Part shown: positions 1 to 6,343 of the stretch, in pieces
Numbering within the stretch: position 1 is the first letter of the stretch
Layout of the letters: the number at the start of each line of letters is the position of its first letter
NCBI GenBank assembly: GCA_030745285.1
Contig: JASLOV010000113.1
Span: forward strand, 1 to 6,968
DNA: 6,968 bases
From: Dehalococcoidia bacterium
GTDB lineage: Bacteria > Chloroflexota > Dehalococcoidia > UBA2979
Direction of reading: 5' to 3'
The notes under the pieces: generated by a model
Told to the model about the DNA's origin: nothing
Database searches by the model: none
What the model saw: only the letters and a program-made list of their open reading frames with translations
Position numbers and translations under genes: made by a program

Positions 1-1
1 C

Positions 2-886
2 GTGAACCACGCCACGAACAGCTTCGATATGCGGCGCATGGGCGGGTTGCGGCTGTCGATGCCGGTCACCTTCGCGACCTTCCTGGTGGGCGCGCTGTCG
101 CTTTCCGGCGTGTTCCCGCTGGCCGGCTTCTGGAGCAAGGACGAGATCCTGCTCGACGCCTGGAAGCACAACGCCCTGTTGTTCTGGGTGGGGGCGGCCG
201 TCGCCGGCATGACCGCCTTCTACATGTTCCGTGCGATCTTCCTGACCTTCCTCGGCGACTACCGCGGTGGCGAAGAGCCCGAGGACGCCGGTCATGGCAC
301 GGACCCGGCCCAGCCCCACGAATCGCCGCGCTCGATGTGGGTACCGCTAGCCATCCTCGCAGTGCCGGCCGCCGTGATCGGCTGGGTCAACATCGGCGGC
401 GGCTTCGGTGAACTGGTCGAGGGGGCGCTGCCCGCGGACATGCGGCACTTCGAGGCGGAGGTGGACGCCTTCGTGCTGGTGGTCTCGACGCTCTTCGCGC
501 TGGCCGGCATCGGCCTCGCCGCCGCGATCTACTTCTACCGGCAGCCGGCGGCCGAAACCGTGCGGCAACGCCTCGGCCCCGTCCATACGCTGGTCGAGCA
601 GAAGTACTACCTCGATGTCGTCGCGGAGACCTGGATCGTCCGAGGCGTACTGAACGCCGGTGTGGGCGGAGTGCTGCGCGTTTTCGATACCTACATCGTC
701 GACGGCATCGCCAACGGCGTCGGGCTGGCGACACGACGGGCCGGCGATGTGGCGAGGCGGGTGGAGACGGGGCAGCTGCAGGCGTACACGTCGCTGTTCC
801 TCGTCGGCGTCGTCGTGGCGACGGTGGTGCTGTTTGGTGTCAGTGGCGATCAGCTCGACCGGCTGCGCGACTGGGTGGGGGTCTAG
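2..886 (+). CDS. nuoL: NADH-quinone oxidoreductase subunit L (NuoL), C-terminal part, 5' truncated by window edge
   Basis: NuoL is the distal antiporter-like membrane subunit of respiratory complex I. It forms one of the proton channels and carries the long lateral helix that runs along the membrane arm. Only the last 294 residues are present; full NuoL is usually above 600, so the GTG at position 2 is an internal codon and not a start. Visible residues 1-50 match the family's discontinuous TM12 region: 'RRMGGL', then 'PLAGFWSKDEIL', where K46-D47 correspond to the functional Lys/Asp pair of this helix. Further hydrophobic helices lie at about 58-85, 112-130 and 155-178. The 'HESPRSMWVPL' motif (106-116) and 'VEQKYYLDVV' (198-207) are family landmarks. 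Residues about 208-258 fit the amphipathic lateral helix, and 262-279 form the final membrane anchor. The TAG stop abuts the nuoM ATG, indicating translational coupling. The identification is secure. Confidence 0.95.
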   Translation: MNHATNSFDMRRMGGLRLSMPVTFATFLVGALSLSGVFPLAGFWSKDEILLDAWKHNALLFWVGAAVAGMTAFYMFRAIFLTFLGDYRGGEEPEDAGHGTDPAQPHESPRSMWVPLAILAVPAAVIGWVNIGGGFGELVEGALPADMRHFEAEVDAFVLVVSTLFALAGIGLAAAIYFYRQPAAETVRQRLGPVHTLVEQKYYLDVVAETWIVRGVLNAGVGGVLRVFDTYIVDGIANGVGLATRRAGDVARRVETGQLQAYTSLFLVGVVVATVVLFGVSGDQLDRLRDWVGV

Positions 887-2374
887 ATGCTCACCCTGTT
901 CCTGCTGCTGCCGCTGGGCGGCGCGGCGATGCTGGCCGTGACGCCGAACGAGCGGAAGGAGGAGGCACGCTGGATCGCGCTCGTCTTCAGCTCGCTGGCC
1001 TTCGCCGTCTCGGCCGTGATCTTCGTGCGCTTCATGCTCGAGTTGAACTCCGACGCGGGCGTCGAGGGCTACCTCTTCATCGACCGCTTCGCGTGGATCA
1101 ACGCACGCGACGCCGGATTCGACGTGCAGTACTTCCTCGGCGTCGACGGGCTGTCGGCACCGATGGTGCTGCTGACCGGGCTGCTGTCGCTGGTTGCGGT
1201 GCTGATCTCATGGCGGATCGAGCTGCGCGTGCGCGAGTACTTTATTTGGCTTCTGGTCTTGGAGACGGCGGTAGCCGGGGTGTTCATGTCGCTGGACCTG
1301 ATCCAGTTCTTCCTCTTCTGGGAGCTGGAGCTGCTGCCGATGTACATGCTGATCTCGATCTGGGGGTCGGGCCGCAAGGAATACAGCGCGATGAAGTTCC
1401 TGCTGTTCACCATCGCGGGTTCCGCCTTCATGTTGCTGGCCTTCCTCGTGCTGGGCCTGAGCGCGGACTCCTTCGATATCGAGGTGCTGACGGCGAACCC
1501 GCCGGCCGAGACGATCGTGCCGCTCTCGCTGCTGTTCTGGGGCGTGATGGCGGCCTTCCTGGTGAAGCTGCCGGTCTTCCCCGTCCACACCTGGCTGCCC
1601 GACGCCCACACCGACGCGCCGACGGCGGTCTCCGTGCTGCTGGCGGGCGTGCTGCTGAAGATGGGCGGCTACGGCATCCTGCGCATCGCGCTGCCGGTGC
1701 TGCCGGGCGAGGCTCGCGACTTCCGCTACGTGCTGGCGGCCATCGCCGCCGTCTCCGTCGTCTACGGCGCGGTGCTGACGCTGCGCCAGACGGACCTGAA
1801 GCGACTGGTCGCGTACTCCTCGGTCTCGCACATGGGCTACGTGCTGCTCGGCGTGGCGACGATGGGTGCGGTCGGGATGTCCGGCGCGGCGCTGCAGATG
1901 TTCACCCACGGCACGATCACCGGCCTGCTCTTCATCATGGTCGGGTTGGTGTACGACCGCACACACACGCGTGAGATCCCCGAGATGAGCGGGCTGATGC
2001 ACCGCATGCCAGTGATCGGCGCGGTGATGCTGATCGCCGGCCTCGCCTCGCTTGGGTTGCCGGCCCTCAGCGGCTTCGTCGCCGAGGTGACGATCTTCCT
2101 GGGCGCGATCGCGGAGCACCCAGCCGCGACGATCGCCGCCGTCTTCGGCGTCGTGCTGGCCGCCGGCTACATCCTCTGGGCAGTGGAGCGTGTCTTCATG
2201 GGCCCGCCGAGTGACCGCTGGGCGCACCTGGACGACGCCACCGGATGGTGGGAGCGGCTGGCGATGGGCGGGATGGTCCTATCGATCGTCGCCGTCGGCA
2301 TCTTCCCGCGTATCCTCACCGACGCCGTCGAGAGCGGCATCGCCCCGATCGCAGCGATCGTGGGGGCGGCCTGA
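887..2374 (+). CDS. nuoM: NADH-quinone oxidoreductase subunit M (NuoM)
   Basis: NuoM is an antiporter-like, proton-translocating subunit in the membrane arm of complex I (NADH:quinone oxidoreductase). The 495-residue product has close to the usual family length and about 14 hydrophobic segments. The channel residues can be placed by family motifs: Glu146 in 'FFLFWELELLPMY' (TM5), Lys227 in 'FLVKLPVFPVHTWLPDAH' (TM7), Lys258 in 'GVLLKMGGYG' (TM8) and Glu400 in 'LSGFVAE' (TM12). His315 and His341 lie in 'SSVSHMGYV' and 'QMFTHG'. The ATG directly follows the nuoL stop, and a purine-rich GGGTGGGGG at 873-881 lies 5 bases upstream, which supports this start. The stop (TGA 2372-2374) shares its A with the nuoN ATG. 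No promoter is visible ahead of the gene, so expression from the upstream nuo operon is inferred. Confidence 0.97.
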   Translation: MLTLFLLLPLGGAAMLAVTPNERKEEARWIALVFSSLAFAVSAVIFVRFMLELNSDAGVEGYLFIDRFAWINARDAGFDVQYFLGVDGLSAPMVLLTGLLSLVAVLISWRIELRVREYFIWLLVLETAVAGVFMSLDLIQFFLFWELELLPMYMLISIWGSGRKEYSAMKFLLFTIAGSAFMLLAFLVLGLSADSFDIEVLTANPPAETIVPLSLLFWGVMAAFLVKLPVFPVHTWLPDAHTDAPTAVSVLLAGVLLKMGGYGILRIALPVLPGEARDFRYVLAAIAAVSVVYGAVLTLRQTDLKRLVAYSSVSHMGYVLLGVATMGAVGMSGAALQMFTHGTITGLLFIMVGLVYDRTHTREIPEMSGLMHRMPVIGAVMLIAGLASLGLPALSGFVAEVTIFLGAIAEHPAATIAAVFGVVLAAGYILWAVERVFMGPPSDRWAHLDDATGWWERLAMGGMVLSIVAVGIFPRILTDAVESGIAPIAAIVGAA

Positions 2375-3861
2375 TGCCAGTCTCCGGGGCCTGGGACCAG
2401 CTCCACACCGTCGGGCCGGCCGCGGCACTCTTTGCCGGGGCCGGCGTCGTGCTCACCGCCGACCTGATCGACCGTCGCGCGCCGGTTCGCGTGCTGACGC
2501 TGCTGGCGCTGGCCGCGGGCGCGCTTTACACGCTGTGGCACGCGCTCACCGGTAGCGCGAGCGGCCCGGGGCTCGAGGCGTTCGAGGGCGCCGTCGTGCT
2601 CGACCGCTTCGCGCTCTACTTCGCCTTCCTGTTGATCGCGGTCACCGCCGCCGTGACGGTTGTGGCCGCCGAATTCACGAGCCGCATCGAGCAATCGGGC
2701 GAGTTCCACTCGCTGCTGCTCATCTCGGCCGGTGCGATGGTGCTGCTGGCGCAGGCGAACGACTTGATCATCCTCTTCGTCGCGCTCGAGACGACATCGA
2801 TCGCTCAGTTCGTACTCGCTGGCATCGGCCGCGACGACCGATCGTCCGAGGCCGGTCTGAAGTACCTGCTCACGGGGGCGGTCTCGGCCGCCGTGCTGCT
2901 GTACGGCTTCGCCCTCCTCTGGGGCATTTCCGGCGCGACCTCGTTCGATGGCATCGCCGCCTTCGTCGGGCAGGGCGACGAGGGCACGCAGTTGGCGCTG
3001 ATCTTTGCTTTCGTGCTGGTGACGGCGGGGCTCGGCTTCAAGCTGGCGATTGCGCCGTTCCAGGCGTGGGCGCCGGACGTCTACCAGGGCGCGCCGACGC
3101 CGGTCACGACCTTCCTCTCGGTGGCGTCGAAGGCGGCCGGGTTCGCGATTGTGCTGCGGGTCTTCTACGCCGGCTTTGGCGGGGCGGGCACATTCATCTC
3201 GGACGACTGGGCGGCGCTCTTCGCCGTGTTGGCCGGCGTCTCGATGACCTTCGGCAACATCGCGGCGATGCTCCAGACCGACGTGAAGCGGCTGCTCGCG
3301 TACTCCTCGATCGCGCAGGCGGGCAACATCGCGGTCGGCGTCGCCGCCGTGGCCGCCGGCAGCACTCTGGGGCCGTCGGGCGTGCTCTTCTTCCTCGCGG
3401 CGTACGCGGCGACGAACCTCGGCGCGTTCATCGTCGTCATCGCCGTCTCGGAGCGCATCGGCTCGGACCAGCTCGGCGACTACGCCGGGCTGCTGAAGCG
3501 ATCGCCGCTGCTGTCGGTGATCCTCGTGCTCTGCCTGCTCTCGCTCACCGGCATCCCGCCGACGGCGGGCTTCCTGGCCAAGCTGTACGTATTTAATGCG
3601 GCCATTCAGACCGGTGAGACGCGGCTGGTCTGGCTCGTCGGCGTCGCCGTGCTCAACACCGCGATTGCGGCCTTCTACTACTTGCGCTGGGCCCGCCTGG
3701 TCGTGCTCGATGAGCCCTCCGACGCCTCGCCGGTGCGCGCCACGATATCCGCGCGCGTCCTGCTGGCCGTGGCGGCCGCCGTGGTGCTGCTATTCGGCCT
3801 CGTGCCCGCGCCGCTGATCTCCGCCGCGCAGCGGGCCGCGGAGGTGCTCCAGAGCAGCTAG
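2374..3861 (+). CDS. nuoN: NADH-quinone oxidoreductase subunit N (NuoN)
   Basis: NuoN is the third antiporter-like subunit of complex I, the one closest to the quinone-binding peripheral arm. It pumps protons across the cytoplasmic membrane. From the ATG at 2374 the product is 495 residues. The frame stays open upstream to 2245, but that part overlaps nuoM out of frame and is discarded. G-rich GGGGGCGG at 2362-2369 is the likely ribosome binding site. Channel residues by alignment to family motifs are Glu139 (TM5), Lys163 in 'EAGLKYLLTGA', Lys223 in 'LGFKLAIAPFQAWAPDVY', Lys253 in 'SVASKAAGF' and Lys403 in 'PPTAGFLAKLYVF'. NuoN normally has this Lys in TM12 where NuoM has Glu, which separates the two genes. 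The segment after Glu139 reads 'TTSIAQFVLAG', where the family more often has a Leu/Ser/Tyr-rich stretch. It is the last nuo gene of the cluster. Confidence 0.97.
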   Translation: MPVSGAWDQLHTVGPAAALFAGAGVVLTADLIDRRAPVRVLTLLALAAGALYTLWHALTGSASGPGLEAFEGAVVLDRFALYFAFLLIAVTAAVTVVAAEFTSRIEQSGEFHSLLLISAGAMVLLAQANDLIILFVALETTSIAQFVLAGIGRDDRSSEAGLKYLLTGAVSAAVLLYGFALLWGISGATSFDGIAAFVGQGDEGTQLALIFAFVLVTAGLGFKLAIAPFQAWAPDVYQGAPTPVTTFLSVASKAAGFAIVLRVFYAGFGGAGTFISDDWAALFAVLAGVSMTFGNIAAMLQTDVKRLLAYSSIAQAGNIAVGVAAVAAGSTLGPSGVLFFLAAYAATNLGAFIVVIAVSERIGSDQLGDYAGLLKRSPLLSVILVLCLLSLTGIPPTAGFLAKLYVFNAAIQTGETRLVWLVGVAVLNTAIAAFYYLRWARLVVLDEPSDASPVRATISARVLLAVAAAVVLLFGLVPAPLISAAQRAAEVLQSS

Positions 3862-3871
3862 CACCGCCGGA

Positions 3872-3892
3872 AGCGACCTGCCCCCGGACGCT
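3872..3892 (+). other. weak hairpin between nuoN and ybeY
   Basis: AGCGACC (3872-3878) and GGACGCT (3886-3892) can pair across a C-rich 7-base loop with one internal A-A mismatch. It lies 10 bases after the nuoN stop. There is no following T-run, so it is at best a weak, non-canonical transcript-end or RNA-stabilising structure. It may be chance in such GC-rich DNA. Confidence 0.2.
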
Positions 3893-3908
3893 GGATCCAA
3901 AGGCGACG

Positions 3909-3914
3909 TACCCT
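3909..3914 (+). promoter_or_regulatory. -10-like box (TACCCT) placing a transcription start at or near the ybeY ATG
   Basis: TACCCT ends six bases before the ATG at 3921. A start site about 7 bases downstream of a -10 element would fall on the A of the ATG, the usual geometry of leaderless genes in several high-G+C phyla. No Shine-Dalgarno sequence lies at a usable distance; the nearest purine stretch, AAAGGCGA (3899-3906), is 14 bases away. I see no good -35 match. The same GTAC(A/C)CT form recurs before dnaX. The promoter role is inferred. Confidence 0.4.
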
Positions 3915-3920
3915 CAAGCC

Positions 3921-4424
3921 ATGCCACATCAGATCGTCGTCGAACTCGATGGTCCCGCGCGTGGGCGGCTGGACGCCGCACCGTACGTCGAGCTGATCGA
4001 ATCGACGCTCGACGGCGAGGGGCAAGGCGAGACTGCGCTGACACTGTTGCTGGCCGGCGACGAGCTGCTGTGGCGACTCAATCGTGAGCATCGCGCGGCC
4101 GACGAGCCGACCGATGTGCTCTCGTTCCCCGGCGACGAAGGCGAGCCCATGCCCTCCCCGGGAGAGGCGACGGGTGAGGCGGCCGGTGAAGAAGGGGCGT
4201 ACCTCGGCGACATCGCCGTCTCCGTTGAGATGGCGGCGCAGCAGGCCGAGGAGGCCGGCCTGAGCCTGGAGGACGAGCTGCGTCACCTCGTGCTGCACGG
4301 GCTGCTGCACCTGCTTGGCTACGAGCACGAGAGCGACGAGGACGACGCGGCGATGCGAGCGCGAGAAGAGGCGGTGCTGGGCCCCGAGATCCACGTCTCG
4401 GGCGGCCACGACCTGCACGCCTGA
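3921..4424 (+). CDS. ybeY: endoribonuclease YbeY (rRNA maturation and ribosome quality control metalloprotein)
   Basis: YbeY is a cytoplasmic single-strand endoribonuclease of the UPF0054 family. It is involved in 16S rRNA 3'-end maturation and ribosome quality control. The 167-residue product carries the family's zinc motif 'HGLLHLLGYEH', with ligands His126, His130 and His136. It also has the N-terminal signature 'LNREHRAADEPTDVLSFP' (residues 53-70), in which Arg58 matches the conserved active-site arginine, and 'YLGDIAVS' (94-101). Between 'LSFP' and 'LGDI' lies an extra Gly/Glu/Ala-rich loop (about residues 71-94) that is longer than the roughly 11-residue loop of E. coli. The start is the first ATG of the frame after nuoN and gives the expected N-terminus. 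It lacks a Shine-Dalgarno sequence and may be leaderless. Neighbouring phoH and era, frequent partners, are not seen: nuoN precedes it by 59 bp and dnaX follows by 128 bp. Confidence 0.95.
   Translation: MPHQIVVELDGPARGRLDAAPYVELIESTLDGEGQGETALTLLLAGDELLWRLNREHRAADEPTDVLSFPGDEGEPMPSPGEATGEAAGEEGAYLGDIAVSVEMAAQQAEEAGLSLEDELRHLVLHGLLHLLGYEHESDEDDAAMRAREEAVLGPEIHVSGGHDLHA
4146..4180 (+). repeat. palindromic, REP-like segment inside ybeY (possible coding-sequence insertion)
   Basis: The DNA encoding the extra YbeY loop contains CCCTCCCC followed directly by GGGAGAGG (4160-4167) and GGGTGAGG (4172-4179). CTCC and GGAG pair around CCG at 4154-4164. The motif pair GGGAGAGG...GGGTGAGG resembles the short palindromic repeats dispersed in many high-G+C genomes. 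It translates as 'PMPSPGEATGEA' (residues 76-87), within the insertion relative to other YbeY proteins. Only one copy is visible here, so its repeat nature cannot be shown from this window. Confidence 0.3.
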
Positions 4425-4436
4425 GCGACTCGACGG

Positions 4437-4459
4437 GCCGCGGGGGAGCCTCCCGCGGC
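4437..4459 (+). terminator. strong GC hairpin 12 bases after the ybeY stop, terminator-like but without a T-run
   Basis: GCCGCGGG (4437-4444) and CCCGCGGC (4452-4459) form a perfect 8-bp stem. It can extend by a G-T and a G-C pair to leave a 3-base loop. Its position just after the ybeY stop and ahead of the dnaX -10-like box fits a transcript end. No poly-T follows, so termination would have to be of a U-tract-independent kind, or the hairpin protects the mRNA 3' end. The structure is seen directly; its function is inferred. Confidence 0.4.
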
Positions 4460-4487
4460 GGCGCGTGAGCGCGATCGGGGCCTCGTG

Positions 4488-4493
4488 TACACT
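4488..4493 (+). promoter_or_regulatory. -10-like box (TACACT), candidate dnaX-recR promoter
   Basis: TACACT matches four of six positions of the TATAAT consensus, including the first two and the last. The hexamer 17 bases upstream, GTGAGC (4465-4470), matches TTGACA at only three positions. Transcription would begin near 4500 and give a leader of about 50 nt to the ATG at 4553. The box overlaps the TTG at 4493, which argues against that TTG as the dnaX start. It lies downstream of the hairpin after ybeY, consistent with a separate dnaX-recR transcription unit. Confidence 0.35.
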
Positions 4494-4552
4494 TGCGTCG
4501 CCGAACCTCCCCTCGGCTGCGCGGGGGCGTTTTGAACGAGCCGACGACTCCG

Positions 4553-6337
4553 ATGGCGCTCGGCCTGCCCGCCGAGCGGCAGGCGCTGTACCGCAAGTGG
4601 CGGCCGCACAGCTTCGCGGACGTTACGGGCCAGGATGCGGTCACCACCACGCTGCGCAATGCCGTCGCCGCCAGCTCCCCCTCGCACGCCTACCTCTTCT
4701 CGGGCCCACGGGGCACCGGCAAGACGAGCACCGCTCGCATCCTGGCGCGGGCGGTCAATTGCACGTCGCCCGCGGACGGCGAACCGGACAACGAGTGCGA
4801 GAGCTGCCTCGCCTTCCTCGGCGGAGAGCCGCTCGACCTGATCGAGCTCGATGCGGCCTCGAACCGCGGTATCGACGAGGTGCGCCAGCTGCGCGAGAGC
4901 GCTGGGGTGATGCCGGCGCGGGCGCGATGCAAGGTGTACATCGTCGACGAGGTGCACATGTTGACGGAGCCGGCCTTCAACGCGCTGTTGAAGACGCTCG
5001 AGGAGCCGCCGCCGCACGTGATCTTTGTGCTGGCGACGACCGAACCTCACAAGATCCCGGCCACCATCATCTCGCGCTGCCAGCGCTTCGACTTCCGGCG
5101 CATCTCGCTCGACGCGACCGTCTCCCGCATGCGCACGATTGCAGACGGCGAAGGCCTGACCGTTGGTGAGGGCGGACTGGAACTGATCGCCCGCGAGGCG
5201 ACGGGATCGCTGCGCGACGCCGTGAACCTGCTGGACCAGATGGTCGCGTACCACGGCGATGACTTGCCGGTTGATGCCTTGCGCTCCGGGCTGGGCCTCG
5301 TGATCGACGACCGTGCGACGGCATTGGCGACCGCCGCGGTGCAGCGCGACCTCGCCGCCGGGCTGGGCGTGCTGGCGGCGGCGAGCGACGACGGTGTGGA
5401 GATTCGCGCCTTCCTGCGCCAGACGGTCGCCAGCCTGCGTGCGGCGCTGATGCTGACCGCCGGGGCAGGAGGCGAACTGGGACTGGCCGAGAGCGAACTG
5501 TCCGAGCTGAAGGCGCTCGTCGCCGGTGCATCGTCGAGCGACATCGTCGCTGCATTACGTTCGCTCGGCACAGTCGACTTCGGCGGCGACGCCTACGATC
5601 CGCTGCCGGCCGAAATCGCCTTCGCCTCGCTGGCAGTCGGGGTGGCCGAGGCCCCGGTCGTCGCAGTGGAGGCCGTCAACGTCGAGGCATCCGCGCCGCC
5701 ACCAGCGAGGCCGGCCCGGCAGGCCGCGCCCCGGCAGCCAGCGCCCCAGCGGGCTGCACCACGGCTGACTGCGCCACAACAGGCAGGGTCTCGGCAGGGG
5801 GCGCCCCAGCGAGCAGCGCCGCAGGAGGCAGCCCCACCCTCGGGGGCGGCACCGCCTCGCAGTCAGCCGCAGCGTGCACCCGCGCAGGCGGCACCGGCTG
5901 CAGCACAGCCGGCCGCACGCAGAGGGTCGGGCGAACCCACACCGCCGGACGAAGGCGAGGCGTCACCCGAACTCGTCGCACTGCGGGGGCAGTGGGGCAC
6001 GATCCGGGAGTCCGCGCGCAAGCGCACCCATCGCGCCGGGGCGATACTGAATTCGCAGTGTCACATCAAGAAGTTCGAGGGTGATACGGTGGAAATCGGG
6101 TTCAAATTCCCGGCCCACGTCGAGCACGCGCAGATGCTTGAGGATGGCAAGGTGATGCAGGCGATCCGCGAAGCAGTGTCCGAGGCGGTCGGCCGCGAGG
6201 TCGCGGTGGTGCCCGTGTACTGGCCGGAACTGGGCGAAGCGGCCGAGACTGCGGGCCCTCGCGGCGGCGGCGGCGTCGACGGCGGACACCTGGTCGAGGA
6301 AGCGCTCAAGCTCGGCGCGGAACGCACGCCGGAGTAG
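4553..6337 (+). CDS. dnaX: DNA polymerase III subunit gamma/tau (DnaX), clamp-loader ATPase
   Basis: DnaX is the AAA+ ATPase of the replicative clamp loader. The tau form also tethers polymerase cores and the helicase. From ATG 4553 it has 594 residues. Visible parts: 'QALYRKWRPHSF' (10-21), Walker A 'GPRGTGKTST' (51-60), the zinc module (70-85), Walker B with 'VDEVH' (131-135), sensor 1 'LATTEP' (160-165), 'SRC' (174-176) and sensor 2 'GSLRD' (218-222). Helical domain III runs to about 360. An Ala/Pro/Gln/Arg-rich linker follows (about 378-470), then a C-terminal domain (472-560) starting 'LVALRGQW'. The zinc module has Cys70, Cys82 and Cys85, but Asp79 stands where the second Cys is normally found. 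I see no long A-run for the programmed frameshift known in E. coli and Thermus, so only tau is predicted. The frame stays open to TTG 4493. TTG 4532, with G-rich DNA just upstream, is a real alternative start. ATG 4553 was chosen because it gives the usual short N-terminus, although it lacks a clear Shine-Dalgarno sequence. Confidence 0.95.
   Translation: MALGLPAERQALYRKWRPHSFADVTGQDAVTTTLRNAVAASSPSHAYLFSGPRGTGKTSTARILARAVNCTSPADGEPDNECESCLAFLGGEPLDLIELDAASNRGIDEVRQLRESAGVMPARARCKVYIVDEVHMLTEPAFNALLKTLEEPPPHVIFVLATTEPHKIPATIISRCQRFDFRRISLDATVSRMRTIADGEGLTVGEGGLELIAREATGSLRDAVNLLDQMVAYHGDDLPVDALRSGLGLVIDDRATALATAAVQRDLAAGLGVLAAASDDGVEIRAFLRQTVASLRAALMLTAGAGGELGLAESELSELKALVAGASSSDIVAALRSLGTVDFGGDAYDPLPAEIAFASLAVGVAEAPVVAVEAVNVEASAPPPARPARQAAPRQPAPQRAAPRLTAPQQAGSRQGAPQRAAPQEAAPPSGAAPPRSQPQRAPAQAAPAAAQPAARRGSGEPTPPDEGEASPELVALRGQWGTIRESARKRTHRAGAILNSQCHIKKFEGDTVEIGFKFPAHVEHAQMLEDGKVMQAIREAVSEAVGREVAVVPVYWPELGEAAETAGPRGGGGVDGGHLVEEALKLGAERTPE
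5720..5839 (+). repeat. four imperfect 30-bp tandem units encoding 10-residue repeats in the DnaX linker
   Basis: DnaX residues 390-429 fall into four consecutive decapeptides: QAAPRQPAPQ, RAAPRLTAPQ, QAGSRQGAPQ and RAAPQEAAPP. The first three end in APQ, and all four begin with Q or R followed by Ala. The codons differ between units, so the DNA copies are diverged. Similar Pro/Ala-rich sequence continues to about residue 457. The stretch is expected to be a flexible, positively charged, disordered linker between the AAA+ core and the tau C-terminal domain. Confidence 0.7.
6331..6334 (+). promoter_or_regulatory. Shine-Dalgarno GGAG for recR, inside the dnaX 3' end
   Basis: GGAG lies in the last codons of dnaX, 9 bases before the TTG at 6344. 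It supports TTG as the recR start, because no other acceptable in-frame start occurs between the dnaX stop and the conserved RecR N-terminus. Confidence 0.55.
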
Positions 6338-6343
6338 TCGCGC

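Noticed and set aside
1093..1974. 293-aa open frame on the + strand in a second frame of nuoM
   Set aside because: Out-of-frame shadow made of Arg/Ala/Gly/Asp-rich sequence, whereas the nuoM frame has all family motifs.
1208..2227. Long open frame on the - strand (339 aa) opposite nuoM
   Set aside because: It is antisense to a clear nuoM. Its composition is His/Gln/Arg/Asp-rich with no membrane or domain pattern, as expected from the complement of high-G+C codons.
2245..2373. 43-residue N-terminal extension of NuoN
   Set aside because: It overlaps the end of nuoM out of frame, is Arg-rich and non-membrane, and is not a NuoN feature. ATG 2374 has a ribosome site and the classic TGATG junction.
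4425..4552. Possible SRP (4.5S/6S-like) RNA gene, which is near dnaX in some bacteria
   Set aside because: The conserved SRP apical-loop sequence is absent and the gap is too short and lacks the long rod fold.
4319..5254. Long open frame on the - strand (311 aa) opposite ybeY and dnaX
   Set aside because: It spans two well-supported + strand genes and their intergenic gap. The product is low-complexity Arg/Ala/Gly/Val with no recognisable motif.
5900..6337. Programmed -1 frameshift site producing a short gamma form of DnaX
   Set aside because: No run of six or more A or T and no A-AAA-AAG type heptamer was seen in the gene.
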